From: Morinoia aosen
Lineage: Eukaryota > Arthropoda > Malacostraca > Amphipoda > Talitridae
Length of the DNA: 64,000 bases
Reading direction: 5' to 3'
Assembly (NCBI GenBank): GCA_030386875.1
Contig: CM059567.1
Coordinates: forward strand, 58,574,020-58,638,019
Part shown: in pieces, positions 57,701 through 64,000 of the stretch
Layout of the letters: the number at the start of each line of letters is the position of its first letter
Numbering within the stretch: the first letter of the stretch is position 1
Position numbers and translations under genes: made by a program
The notes under the pieces: generated by a model
Seen by the model: the letters and a program-made list of their open reading frames with translations, nothing else
Told to the model about the DNA's origin: nothing
The model's database searches: none

Positions 57701-58479
57701 TACAGACAAGCAACATGCATTTCAAGTAACATGCCCTGCGGAGTCACTTCTCCAAAATTCATTCAAGAGAAAGCGATTTGATGAAAATTTCCAAATAATG
57801 TAGAAATTCAACGCAAAGGCTGTTTAATTCAGTGCTAAAGAGCTATATTCCAATTAGCAATCTGAACTTTCAGATATATTGTGAACTGATCAAATGAAAC
57901 GAACATGCATGATCAAATACCACATATTATCCGTAATCTAATACAACCTTTAATACATTTCTGAGAAATGTTTGAATTTATTTTCGCTTCCATTAATTAT
58001 TCAAATGACTTTAATGATTGTCTTTATCCCCTCCAAGACGTAGGAACTGCTTGGGAGACACGCTAGCTAGATTTCAACTTTAACAATTATCTTCATCACC
58101 TCCAGGTCGCAGGAACTGCTTGGAAGAAACGCTGGCTAGATTTCTGATTTTAAGATTGTCTACATCCTCTATACGTCACAGAAACTGTATGGGAAAAACG
58201 CTAGCTAGACTTCAACTTTAACAATTATCTTCATCACCTCCAGGTCGCAGAAACTGCTTGGGAGAAGCGCTAGCCAGGACGGAGATCTTCCTGTTCTTGA
58301 CATCCATTCTGCAGACGTTCAGTTTCGAGGCAGAGGGCGAGCTGCCGTCCGAGAAATGCAAACACGGAATTCTGCTGCACCCTGTCCACCACAACGTCGT
58401 GCTCAGGCGTCGCGGGGATGCTAAGCTAAACAAATCTTCATCTCTCAACGGTGTTCAGACGCCGGTTCAAGTTTCATAG
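45500..58479 (+). CDS. Cytochrome P450, clan-2-like, complete nine-exon gene (P450-B)
   Basis: Tandem paralogue of the gene at 20840, with the same predicted role of ER monooxygenase of unknown substrate. Exons: 45500-45768, 46739-46902, 47720-47859, 48789-48979, 51697-51896, 52965-53127, 53925-54105, 55626-55716, 58244-58479 (1635 nt, 544 residues). All junctions are GT-AG and the frame is unbroken. Landmarks: two hydrophobic segments (about 7-20 and 38-56), PPGP 64-67, C-helix W154...R158, I-helix VGLDTT 335-340, K-helix E392-R395, PERF 446-449, heme loop FSVGRRNCLG with Cys ~471. Exons 2-7 match P450-A in length and phase; exon 8 is one codon shorter. The N-terminus is ~35 residues longer than usual. 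AATAAA occurs 42 nt after the stop. Confidence 0.94.
45769..46399. other. P450-B intron 1, 5' part
   Basis: AT-rich unique sequence, no repeat or coding signal. Confidence 0.5.
46400..46470. mobile_element. Hairpin MITE-like element, copy 6 (truncated, P450-B intron 1)
   Basis: Starts ACCCAGTCTAACTTTTCGCC and has the CGCCACCTGCAT variant. It runs through the central hairpin (AATTAAATCTCTTGGGCGCC) and stops there; the distal inverted end is missing. It lies in the same intron as copy 4 in P450-A. Confidence 0.8.
46480..46735. repeat. ~24-bp array (CACCACAGCCACTAAGCACC)n before exon 2
   Basis: About ten units of CCAGCCCACACCACAGCCAC plus TAAGCA, running up to the exon 2 acceptor (CACTAAGTAGCGC...CCCTCAG). 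Confidence 0.9.
46739..46902 (+). CDS. P450-B exon 2
   Basis: Encodes [40 protein letters not shown], then [14 protein letters not shown]. Donor GCAGAG|GTGCTC. 164 nt. Confidence 0.94.
46903..47719. other. P450-B intron 2
   Basis: Unique AT-rich DNA with a short (AACTTG)n run near 47600. No array at either splice site. Confidence 0.5.
47720..47859 (+). CDS. P450-B exon 3 (C-helix)
   Basis: Encodes [40 protein letters not shown], then LMDTLH. Acceptor CTCCCCAG|GCATTG, donor CTGCAT|GTGCGT. WKDAR supplies the heme-propionate contacts. Confidence 0.95.
47860..48419. other. P450-B intron 3, 5' part
   Basis: Loose repeats of TTTAGCATTTGT/TTTTCTCGG to ~48060, then unique DNA. Confidence 0.45.
48420..48788. 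repeat. Acceptor/exon-4-derived array, ~58-bp unit
   Basis: Six units of ATTTCTTTGTGCACAG|ACA...GGTAAAAAA...CCAACTCTTTTAACCA end in the true acceptor GTGTGCACAG|ACGAAGGTAAAC. One early unit at 48505-48533 (CCAAGGTAAATAAGCTTTAC, GAGCCCCAT) copies ~28 bases of the exon 4 start (CGAAGGTAAACAAACCATAC, GACCCCCAT). Confidence 0.88.
48789..48979 (+). CDS. P450-B exon 4
   Basis: Encodes [40 protein letters not shown], then [20 protein letters not shown]. Donor TTGCA|GTGCGT. 191 nt. Confidence 0.94.
48980..49145. repeat. TG-rich simple repeat from the exon 4 donor
   Basis: (TGTGTTG/GGCTGTGTTG)n starts ~20 bp after the donor, with units such as TGTGTTGACTGTGTGTCGTG toward the 3' end. Confidence 0.8.
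49146..49445. other. P450-B intron 4, unique stretch
   Basis: No feature recognised. Confidence 0.5.
49446..51075. repeat. Large minisatellite, 22-bp unit, ~73 copies
   Basis: ATTCACTGTTATGATCTGCA plus AT, over 1.6 kb in intron 4 of P450-B. Units in the 5' half are nearly all ATTCACTG. ATTTACTG variants increase toward the 3' end and the terminal units become ATATACTGCTATGATCTGC, giving a polarity of divergence. Confidence 0.97.
51076..51535. other. P450-B intron 4, 3' unique stretch
   Basis: Three diverged copies of GAAAGTTTTATTTATRA...CATCTAAGT at 51085-51240, otherwise unique. Confidence 0.5.
51536..51696. repeat. Acceptor-derived array before exon 5
   Basis: Units CCAG|ATTTTTCGATCTGCTTTCCT (51542), TTTAG|ACATTTTCTAAC and TTTAG|ACATTTCTAAGAAAG are spaced by AAAAAGTAAACCCAAGTTAT. 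They precede the true TTTTCAG|ATTCTTAGGCACTTTCCT. The first unit copies about 18 bases of exon start. Confidence 0.83.
51697..51896 (+). CDS. P450-B exon 5
   Basis: Encodes [40 protein letters not shown], then [20 protein letters not shown]. Donor ACAG|GTACCA. 200 nt. Confidence 0.95.
51897..52620. other. P450-B intron 5, 5' part
   Basis: AT-rich unique sequence with no coding or repeat signal. Confidence 0.5.
52640..52962. repeat. Degenerate (CAACTCATTAAA)n array before exon 6
   Basis: Irregular CAACTCACCAAA-type units at 52660-52780 and 52918-52950, around three ~60-bp units with AACGGAGCTGATAAACGYRT and GGGCCGTTTGCTCGGTCGA. Confidence 0.7.
52965..53127 (+). CDS. P450-B exon 6 (I-helix)
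   Basis: Encodes [40 protein letters not shown], then [20 protein letters not shown] (335-340) has Val in place of the usual Ala but keeps Gly-x-Asp-Thr. Donor CCGTG|GTGAGG. Confidence 0.95.
53128..53850. other. P450-B intron 6
   Basis: Unique AT-rich DNA. The open frame from 53572 into exon 7 is carried by the duplicated acceptor region and is not an independent gene. Confidence 0.5.
53851..53924 (+). repeat. 51-bp tandem duplication of the exon 7 acceptor
   Basis: TTACGTGTTCAG|CTTGAACAACCG (junction at 53874) and the true TTATGTGTTCAG|CTTGAACGACCG (53925). They are 51 nt apart, i.e. 17 codons, and in frame without stops. Confidence 0.9.
53925..54105 (+). CDS. P450-B exon 7 (K-helix)
   Basis: Encodes [40 protein letters not shown], then [24 protein letters not shown] (392-395) is the ExxR motif. 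Donor CCCTAAG|GTACTT. 181 nt. Confidence 0.95.
54096..54345. repeat. Donor-derived minisatellite, exon 7 end plus GTACTT, ~31-bp unit
   Basis: CCCTAAG|GTACTTCAGGGTA plus AAAGATAAAA occurs at the true donor and about seven more times. The last seven exon bases are part of the unit. Variants include CCCTTAG|GTACTT and CCCTAAG|GTACATC. Confidence 0.95.
54346..54835. repeat. ~62-bp array in intron 7
   Basis: About seven degenerate units with GAGGCTTTCCGTCTTTCAAT, a GGTTCTGAAAA block and ATTCTTGCAGGAAAAGTAAA. Several carry a TTGCAG acceptor-like site. Confidence 0.85.
54836..55435. other. P450-B intron 7, unique part
   Basis: AT-rich, no feature recognised. Confidence 0.45.
55436..55560 (+). mobile_element. 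3' end fragment of the non-LTR family in P450-B intron 7
   Basis: GTCGCTGAACTTATTGGGGC, TAGCTATACTCAAATG and GTGGTAAATAAATTGTT align with the last ~125 bp of the element at 39840, plus strand. It is followed by an expanded (AAATTGTTT)n tail to ~55590, about 30 bp before exon 8. Confidence 0.85.
55626..55716 (+). CDS. P450-B exon 8 (PERF)
   Basis: Encodes [20 protein letters not shown] then [10 protein letters not shown] plus the first base of Gly. Acceptor GATTGCAG|GTGTGG, donor GTCG|GTGGGT. 91 nt. Confidence 0.94.
55790..57140. repeat. Large minisatellite, 22-bp unit, ~60 copies
   Basis: GCTACCCAAGTCTCATGCCG plus TA in intron 8 of P450-B. Two main variants, CCCAAGTCTCATG and CCCATGTCCCATG, are interspersed in short runs along the array. 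Confidence 0.97.
57141..58020. other. P450-B intron 8, rest
   Basis: 57145-57235 has three ~29-bp units with TTGTCTACTTGTATAACAA. The remainder is unique AT-rich DNA. Confidence 0.55.
58025..58243 (+). pseudogene. Three tandem copies of the exon 9 start (heme-loop), 69-bp period
   Basis: The heme-cysteine codon and its context recur at 58048, 58117 and 58186 before the true one at 58255, each exactly 69 nt (23 codons) apart. Copy 1 reads [10 protein letters not shown] with its acceptor AG lost. Copy 2 reads [11 protein letters not shown] with an intact CTCCAG acceptor at 58105, but the loop Gly has become Glu and a stop follows at ~58217. Copy 3 reads [11 protein letters not shown] with no AG. 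Confidence 0.92.
58244..58479 (+). CDS. P450-B exon 9 (heme cysteine, C-terminus)
   Basis: Encodes [40 protein letters not shown], then [18 protein letters not shown] and a Ser/Lys-rich tail ending TAG 58477-58479. Cys ~471 is the axial heme ligand. The tail is eight residues longer than in P450-A. Confidence 0.96.
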
Positions 58480-58520
58480 AAACTTCACTAGAGAAAGAAG
58501 AAAAAAGACAGTTCGTTTCT

Positions 58521-58526
58521 AATAAA
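58521..58526 (+). terminator. Polyadenylation signal of P450-B
   Basis: AATAAA 42 nt after the stop codon; a plausible 3' end signal giving a very short 3' untranslated region. Confidence 0.7.
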
Positions 58527-61500
58527 GTTCATACATGAAATGTATAACATAACTTTTTAAAATGTCTAAATATTAAAATCTTTAATTGATATTCACACGT
58601 GGGTATCGTAATTCTCATGTGATTTGTCGAAAAAAATGATTAGGAGAAAAGTGTGAAGTCGAATCAAGTTGGAGATCACGAGTGGAGTGTTCATGTAGAT
58701 GGAATCAAATCGACCGTCATAAACGTCGTATCACCGGCTGTGTTTCATGCTCACAATGATTAAATCTGTTTTGATATAAATAAGAAAAACGTATTAACGC
58801 CTCTTTCTTGAAGCACAACTCAATAAAAAAACCATCAAGAGGCATTATTGATTTTTGTTTAACGTTCGCAATTCGGTGAACATGTGGGGCGTCCACGCAG
58901 TAAATGAGAAGAAAAGAAACTTAAGCTCTCAATTGGTAATCCTTATATATAATTTTATCTGTTAAATTTAATCTATTAAAATAATTTTATAAAAAGAATC
59001 TGTTAACCACGTTGGTGAATTTAATCGGTTAACCTTGTTAAAGAATTTAATCTGTTAATCGTGCTGTGTGATGAAACCCAATCCCAAAAGCTTAGAAACA
59101 AAATGGTTGTCTTCAAAAATTGTTCTCTTTATTCTCCCGTCAAAAAATTAGAAAGTATGTATCTTTCATATAAACGGTTTTATCATGCATATTATCTCGT
59201 CAGGCTCAAAACGTTTGCATTTCGCTAGATTTTGGTTTGGTAATTATTTGTTGGTTTAGGTAACCTCAGCTATGATGAAGACTGGACAGTTCAACGCTAT
59301 AAAGTTAATGAAAATTATTTTAAACGAGAACGAAGAGCACAAAATTTTTTATTTTCTCTCACAATTTAACACGGCAGAACGGCAAAAGTATAATGAGAAT
59401 TTGAAATCTAAAACCCTGAAAATAACTCTGCAATTCGACGTTATATACACCGTTCGCAAATAATGTTGTCTATTACTGTAATGTGAATGGCATTAAACAT
59501 TTAAGGCACTTGACAAACGTTTGGCAGAATTAATATGTTCATAGAATTGCACTTTTAAAATGAGCACATCTGTGTGAAGTAATAATATATACAGGCATTT
59601 AAAAAAAATATATTTAATTCGACACACGTGTGGTTAAAGCTAGGTTCAAATGTATCTGTGAAGACCAGCTCTTCATGTGACCTGAAACAAATTTCTTGGC
59701 CGACAAATCGAAATGGAAGCAACCGATAGCAAGCGAAATGAGGTTCACCACTCATTAATGATGTGATGAAATTAGCGAAATCGACATGATTAAATTGTGA
59801 ACACGAGGTGCGGTTGATCGCTCGGTAAACCCCTGCCAAGGCTATAATATCCTCACAACTCAGTTGTGTGTTAAAAAATTTGTTCGTCGTTTTTGAGATG
59901 CGATTGCAACATCCTGTATTGGCAATAAAGTATTCTCAAAAGTTTTATGAGAACAAAATTACTCAATCAAATTTATGGGAAATTTTCATGATCGAAAATA
60001 ACATAATTATTATTTTGGCACGTATAGTTGACGATATTCTACCAAAATTCGACGTATATAAAGCTCTAGGTATAGGTTGAAGGTTTGTTTGGCTAGTGTG
60101 ATTCACACCAGGATACTGTAAAACATTTTCCTAAACCTAGAAACCAGTTCCTCCAGGAGATTGGTAGTTGGGACTAAGTGATATTTCCCTCATATAATTT
60201 CTGCTCGAACAAAGCATTGGGATTGTTAGAAAATAAACAAATCTAATGGCATCCACATTGCTTAAAAAACCCTCTGGAAATGACGCTTTGCGTATTAATT
60301 CTTATATTTTTTAAAACGGATTTATGTTTTTTGGTTCAAGTTAAAAGAATGAAGTGAAAACTATAAAGGATAGTTTTGTAATTGATGAATTATCTACCAT
60401 TTTTTCATTACGTCTGTGACCGCTGATTGACGTTGTATTAAACAATGGGCACTCTAGAAGAGGTATAAAATTGTTTATAAAGAGTGGATGTTATGCTATT
60501 CCTGAGCTCACTATAACCTTTTTGGGGGAAATGAAAAAGAAATTTGGACTATTTCTGTGATTGGGGGTTAAAACTATTGTACTTTCCTGAATGCTATTTG
60601 ATCTGTTTACTGATCTGCATAGCCTAGTATGTTTAGCTACTGATATGGAATACTTCACATCAATCAAGTACTTGAAAAATGATATTCAACGAGGACGAAG
60701 CATTAACTGAAAATTCGTGCATCAGTCGAGGTTTGAAGATAATTTCGTGTTTTTACGAGTAATTTTTTCCATTTGAAACAAATGAATTACGAAAATGCTA
60801 TTTTTCTTTGACATGACTCATTTAGAAATAGCGAAATTTAAAGAAAGTTTCCTTCAGCTCATTTTTATAGTCGTAAGAAAGTTCACAGGAAACCAACACA
60901 ACTCAAATAAAAACAAAGGAAAAATTGGAAAATAGAGAAAACGCTCTGCGTCCGACTATTGCACACATGTATATGCAAGCATTGTGTCAAAAAAGCAGAT
61001 GCCTTGGCCAGCAGTCGTCGTTCGCTGCTCATTTGTGACGTGGCAGGAACGCGCGTCATTCGAAGCCTACTGAGAAGTTCAGCTTGTACGTGGCACTTGA
61101 CAGACGACTCCTGGCAATGCCTCCTACTACTTTATAGGACGCATTACTATTGGGCTCTAGCGGTTTGCATTTGACACCTTCATGTGCTGCTGGAAAGGTC
61201 TCTCGGAAATTAAAAAACGTGGCAGTTACGTTTTCATTTTGCAGTCAATAAGGCCTTGCTATCAGTCATGTTCAGTGCTTTAACTTATTCTGCAGTGTTA
61301 AATATTATGTCATTGTTTTTCCTCTGTAATAATTTGATTTTCTGAGTTTTCTTTGACTGTCAAAATATTACCATGTATAGTGAATGAGTGACCTTAAATT
61401 CTGAGTTAGGCCCTATATCTGATGATGCAATTTGATAAATGGATATAATCTAAAGGTTGTATGGAACTGTGTTGAGCCCTAATAATGTAAAATATCTTGA

Positions 61501-61548
61501 AGATTTACTCAGTGTCACGCCAATAATAAGCAAAAATATTTTTATTTA
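58527..61548. other. Intergenic, no gene recognised
   Basis: About 3 kb of AT-rich DNA. Short open frames at 59272, 59555 (minus) and 60959 have no recognisable family and no supporting signals. The TTAATCTGTTAA-type repeats at 58950-59060 are minor. I see nothing else. Confidence 0.45.
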
Positions 61549-61770
61549 GGCTAGGGTAAGTTCCGTTATGTTGACCATTCCTCATTATTGTACAAAAAGC
61601 ATTTATATAGAAATAACACTACTAGTTGTTGAATGTCAGTAGAGTGTAACAAGGTTGACTCTTGTACTAGTTAGTTATTTACTACTGGTAGTGTTATTTC
61701 CATTTTAATGCTAGGTATCTATATGATAATGAGGAACAATTAAAATGACGGAACTTACCTTTATTGTAAA
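61549..61770. mobile_element. Foldback element, ~80-bp arms
   Basis: AGGGTAAGTTCCGTTATGTT... (61553) pairs with ...AAAATGACGGAACTTACC (61743-61759). The inner arms TAGAAATAACACTACTAG and CTGGTAGTGTTATTTCCATT also pair. Its ~55-bp centre has no coding capacity. Confidence 0.85.
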
Positions 61771-61846
61771 TTTATATTTTAGTTGAATCTCATGAGTAGA
61801 AATACAATTGGATATGTGCATACTTTTTCTTGCTTAACATTTTTTG

Positions 61847-62373
61847 GTCAATATTGAATATAATGTTGTCAACAAATTTCATAATTTTGTAGGTATAGAT
61901 AGGTAATATAGTCGATTTTAAGACGTTTTACACGAATGACAATGTGCCCGGAAATGCTTATTTTTAGAGATATTTAACTTTGAAGTTATAGGAACGTCGT
62001 TTATAAAATTGAACAAACGGAGAGGTAAATAAGCAGAAATTCGGTTCTGACGTAACGATAGGTAAGGTTAGGTTTGGTAAAGCTAATTTAGTTAAGTATC
62101 CTAACCTAAGTAAGCCTAAAATATCTTAATTAAACTCAACCGATGACTCCCGCCAAAAAACTTGGCGTGGTCCACGTCCGCAAAACGCCGGAAGAACCAT
62201 ATCGAAACTGCCGTTAATGCTATTCTTACCTGGCGTTATTCATCCTATATCTCCTAAACTAAGCATTTCCGGGCACATTGTCATTCATGTAAAACGTCTT
62301 AAAATGACTAAATTACCTATCTATACCAACGAAATTATGAAATTCGTTGACAACATTATATTCAATATTGACC
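61847..62373. mobile_element. Foldback element, ~115-bp arms
   Basis: GGTCAATATTGAATATAATG at 61847 pairs with CATTATATTCAATATTGACC at 62354-62373. The arms continue through AGATAGGTAATATAGTCGAT and GACAATGTGCCCGGAAATGC. The arm tip (CGTTTTACACGAATGACA ... AACTTTGAAGTT) resembles that of the larger foldback at 62480. Confidence 0.9.
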
Positions 62374-62390
62374 CATTTTTTTTATAATTG

Positions 62391-63640
62391 TCAAGAATTT
62401 AGGTAAATCTGAAGGATATGTCAGTTATCGATTTTCCACTTTTTGGTGCCTGAATCTAATTAATTGAATTAAAATAAGGTCAATGTGAAGTTTCATGCAA
62501 TCACGGAAATTAATAATGATATTGCAAACAATCAATAAAGGAACCCATTTAAGAACGTTTTTCAAGAACGACATTCTGCTCTCTGATGCGTTATTTTCGA
62601 GTTATTGAACTTTGAAGTTGGCCGTCGCGCGCCCAAGGAAGCGAGCGTAATTTAATTAAAAACGGAAGCTAACCCCCTATTACAAACGTAAAGAGGTTGG
62701 GTCGTGAGGGGTAGCCACAGTTCTTTTAGTGAAAAGTATAAATAAAGCTTCTAAACCACCCATTAGGGTGACGACCGCACGACGGCCAACTAACATGGCG
62801 ACCACCATGGGCGCCGCCATTTTGGACCCGATGTCAACAAGGTTGCGGTCGTCACCCTAATGGGTGGGTTAGAAGCTTTATTTATCATTTTCACTAGAAG
62901 AACTGTGCCTCCCCCTCACGACCCAACCTCTTTACGTTTGTAATAGGGGGTTAGCTTCCGTTTTTAATTAAATTACGCTCGCTTCCTTGGGCGCGCGACG
63001 GCCAACTTCAAAGTTCAATAATTCGAAAATAACGCATCAGAGAGCAGAATGTCATTCATGTAAAACGTTCTGAAATGTGTTCCTTTAGTGATTCCTGGGG
63101 TCGGCATTATTATTTTCCGTGATTGCATGAAACTTCACATTGACCTAAAATAAGCAAGTAATCTTTATGCACTTTCCGTCTCAAATGAGTATTTTACGAT
63201 TTATAGCGGTAGGGTTAGTTTCGTCTTTGATGACGAATGCGCTCGAATAAACAGCTACTCATCAATGTTTGAATTTTTGTTGCTTGAATCATGGTAATAA
63301 CATTAAAATAAGCAACTTTTCTTCTATACACTTTTTTCGTCAAATGAGTATTTAACGAGGTATAGCGGTAGGTTTGGTTTTGTCTTTGATGACGATTGCA
63401 CTGGAAGCGAGTGCGCATTGCAGTGTTGCTGTCCGACCTGCTCCTTGAATTACTTGCCGCTTCAAACCCTGGTGTTGCGGTAAGTCATTTACCGCTTTAA
63501 CTAATAAAATACTCATTTGAGACGGAAAGTGCATAAAAGAAAACTTGTTTATTTTGATCTAATTAACTATGCTTTGGTATCAAAATTTACAAAATCGATA
63601 ACTGACATATCCTTCAGATTTACCAGAATTTATGACAGAG
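62391..63640. mobile_element. Large foldback element with nested insertion
   Basis: Outer arms: GGTAAATCTGAAGGATATGT (62404) pairs with ACATATCCTTCAGATTTACC (63605-63624). Inner arms of ~290 bp (62480-62779 and 62843-63133) include GTCAATGTGAAGTTTCATGC, TCTCTGATGCGTTATTTTCG, CGTCGCGCGCCCAAGGAAGC and AAACGTAAAGAGGTTGGGTC with their complements. The ~60-bp GC-rich centre is AACATGGCGACCACCATGGG, then CGCCGCCATTTTGG. The right arm is split by the element at 63134-63560. Confidence 0.9.
63134..63560. mobile_element. Foldback element inserted in the arm of the larger one
   Basis: TAAAATAAGCAAGTAATCTT plus TATGCACTTTCCGTCTCAAA pairs with TTTGAGACGGAAAGTGCATA and ...GAAAACTTGTTTATTTTGA at the other end. 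The left end is internally duplicated: ATAGCGGTAGGGTTAGTTTC-GTCTTTGATGACGA at ~63203 and ATAGCGGTAGGTTTGGTTTT-GTCTTTGATGACGA at ~63361. Confidence 0.82.
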
Positions 63641-63819
63641 TTTCTAAATATATGATAAAGTTGAAAACCCTACAAATATGGTTTTAGTTATACATGTGTT
63701 ATACGGGACTGTAGCAATTTTTCTGCTTATTTATCTTATGAATGATGAATCATTTGTAGTAGCTGTATATAAATTAGTAATTTTGGTGAATATTTATTTT
63801 AGGTGCTGCACGGAAATTA

Positions 63820-64000
63820 ATGATGTAGTTACGAATAATCAGTAAAGGAACACATTGAAAAACGTTTTACAAGAATGACATTCTGCTCGCTGATGCGTTA
63901 TTTTTGAATTATTGAACTTTGAAGTTTGCTGTCGCGCGCCAAAGGAAGTGACCGCGCCAAGCGTAATTTAATTAATAACGGAAGCTAACTCCCTATTACA
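63820..64000. mobile_element. Partial further copy of the large foldback arm
   Basis: From AATCAGTAAAGGAACACATT on, through GCTGATGCGTTATTTTTGAA, TTGAACTTTGAAGTTTGCTG and TCGCGCGCCAAAGGAAG, this repeats the left arm at 62530-62690 in the same orientation. It runs off the window, so its other arm is outside. Confidence 0.85.

Noticed and set aside
1-64000. tRNA, rRNA or other structured RNA genes
   Set aside because: I looked for A/B-box and cloverleaf-like patterns by eye and found none I could support; a covariance-model search would be decisive.

Overview
The window is eukaryotic nuclear DNA, most likely from an arthropod and probably a crustacean. That assignment is an inference from the type of P450, the large intron-rich genes and the transposon content. 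I see no bacterial or organellar signature. The DNA is AT-rich and carries an unusually dense load of minisatellites. The only GC-rich, codon-biased stretches are exons.

Layout. 1-20.6 kb: no recognisable host gene. It holds many minisatellite arrays, three copies of a ~110-bp hairpin element and two 3' pieces of a non-LTR retrotransposon. 20.8-33.9 kb: a complete nine-exon clan-2-like cytochrome P450 gene (P450-A, + strand, 502 codons from the start chosen). 34-45 kb: a non-autonomous TTAA element, further minisatellites and a nearly complete non-LTR retrotransposon on the minus strand. That element has an endonuclease ORF and a reverse transcriptase ORF separated by a one-base frameshift. 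45.5-58.5 kb: a second complete nine-exon P450 (P450-B, 544 codons), a tandem paralogue of the first. 61.5-64 kb: a cluster of long foldback elements, one inserted inside the arm of another.

Both P450s carry the expected landmarks: N-terminal anchor, PPGP hinge, C-helix WxxxR, I-helix AGxDT/VGxDT, K-helix ExxR, PERF and heme-loop FxxGxRxCxG. Exons 2 to 7 have identical lengths in the two genes (164, 140, 191, 200, 163 and 181 nt) and identical splice phases. This makes both models secure and shows they arose by duplication.

The most notable observation is that many introns contain tandem arrays built from the neighbouring splice junction, including the last or first exon bases. Examples are the exon 5 donor of P450-A (about 13 extra copies), the exon 7 donor of P450-B (about 7 extra copies), and the exon 9 acceptor plus heme-cysteine codon of P450-B (three extra copies at exactly 69 bp). 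Two duplications leave an in-frame alternative splice site: a 52-codon donor extension in P450-A exon 8 and a 17-codon acceptor extension in P450-B exon 7. The arrays differ between the paralogues, so they arose after the gene duplication.
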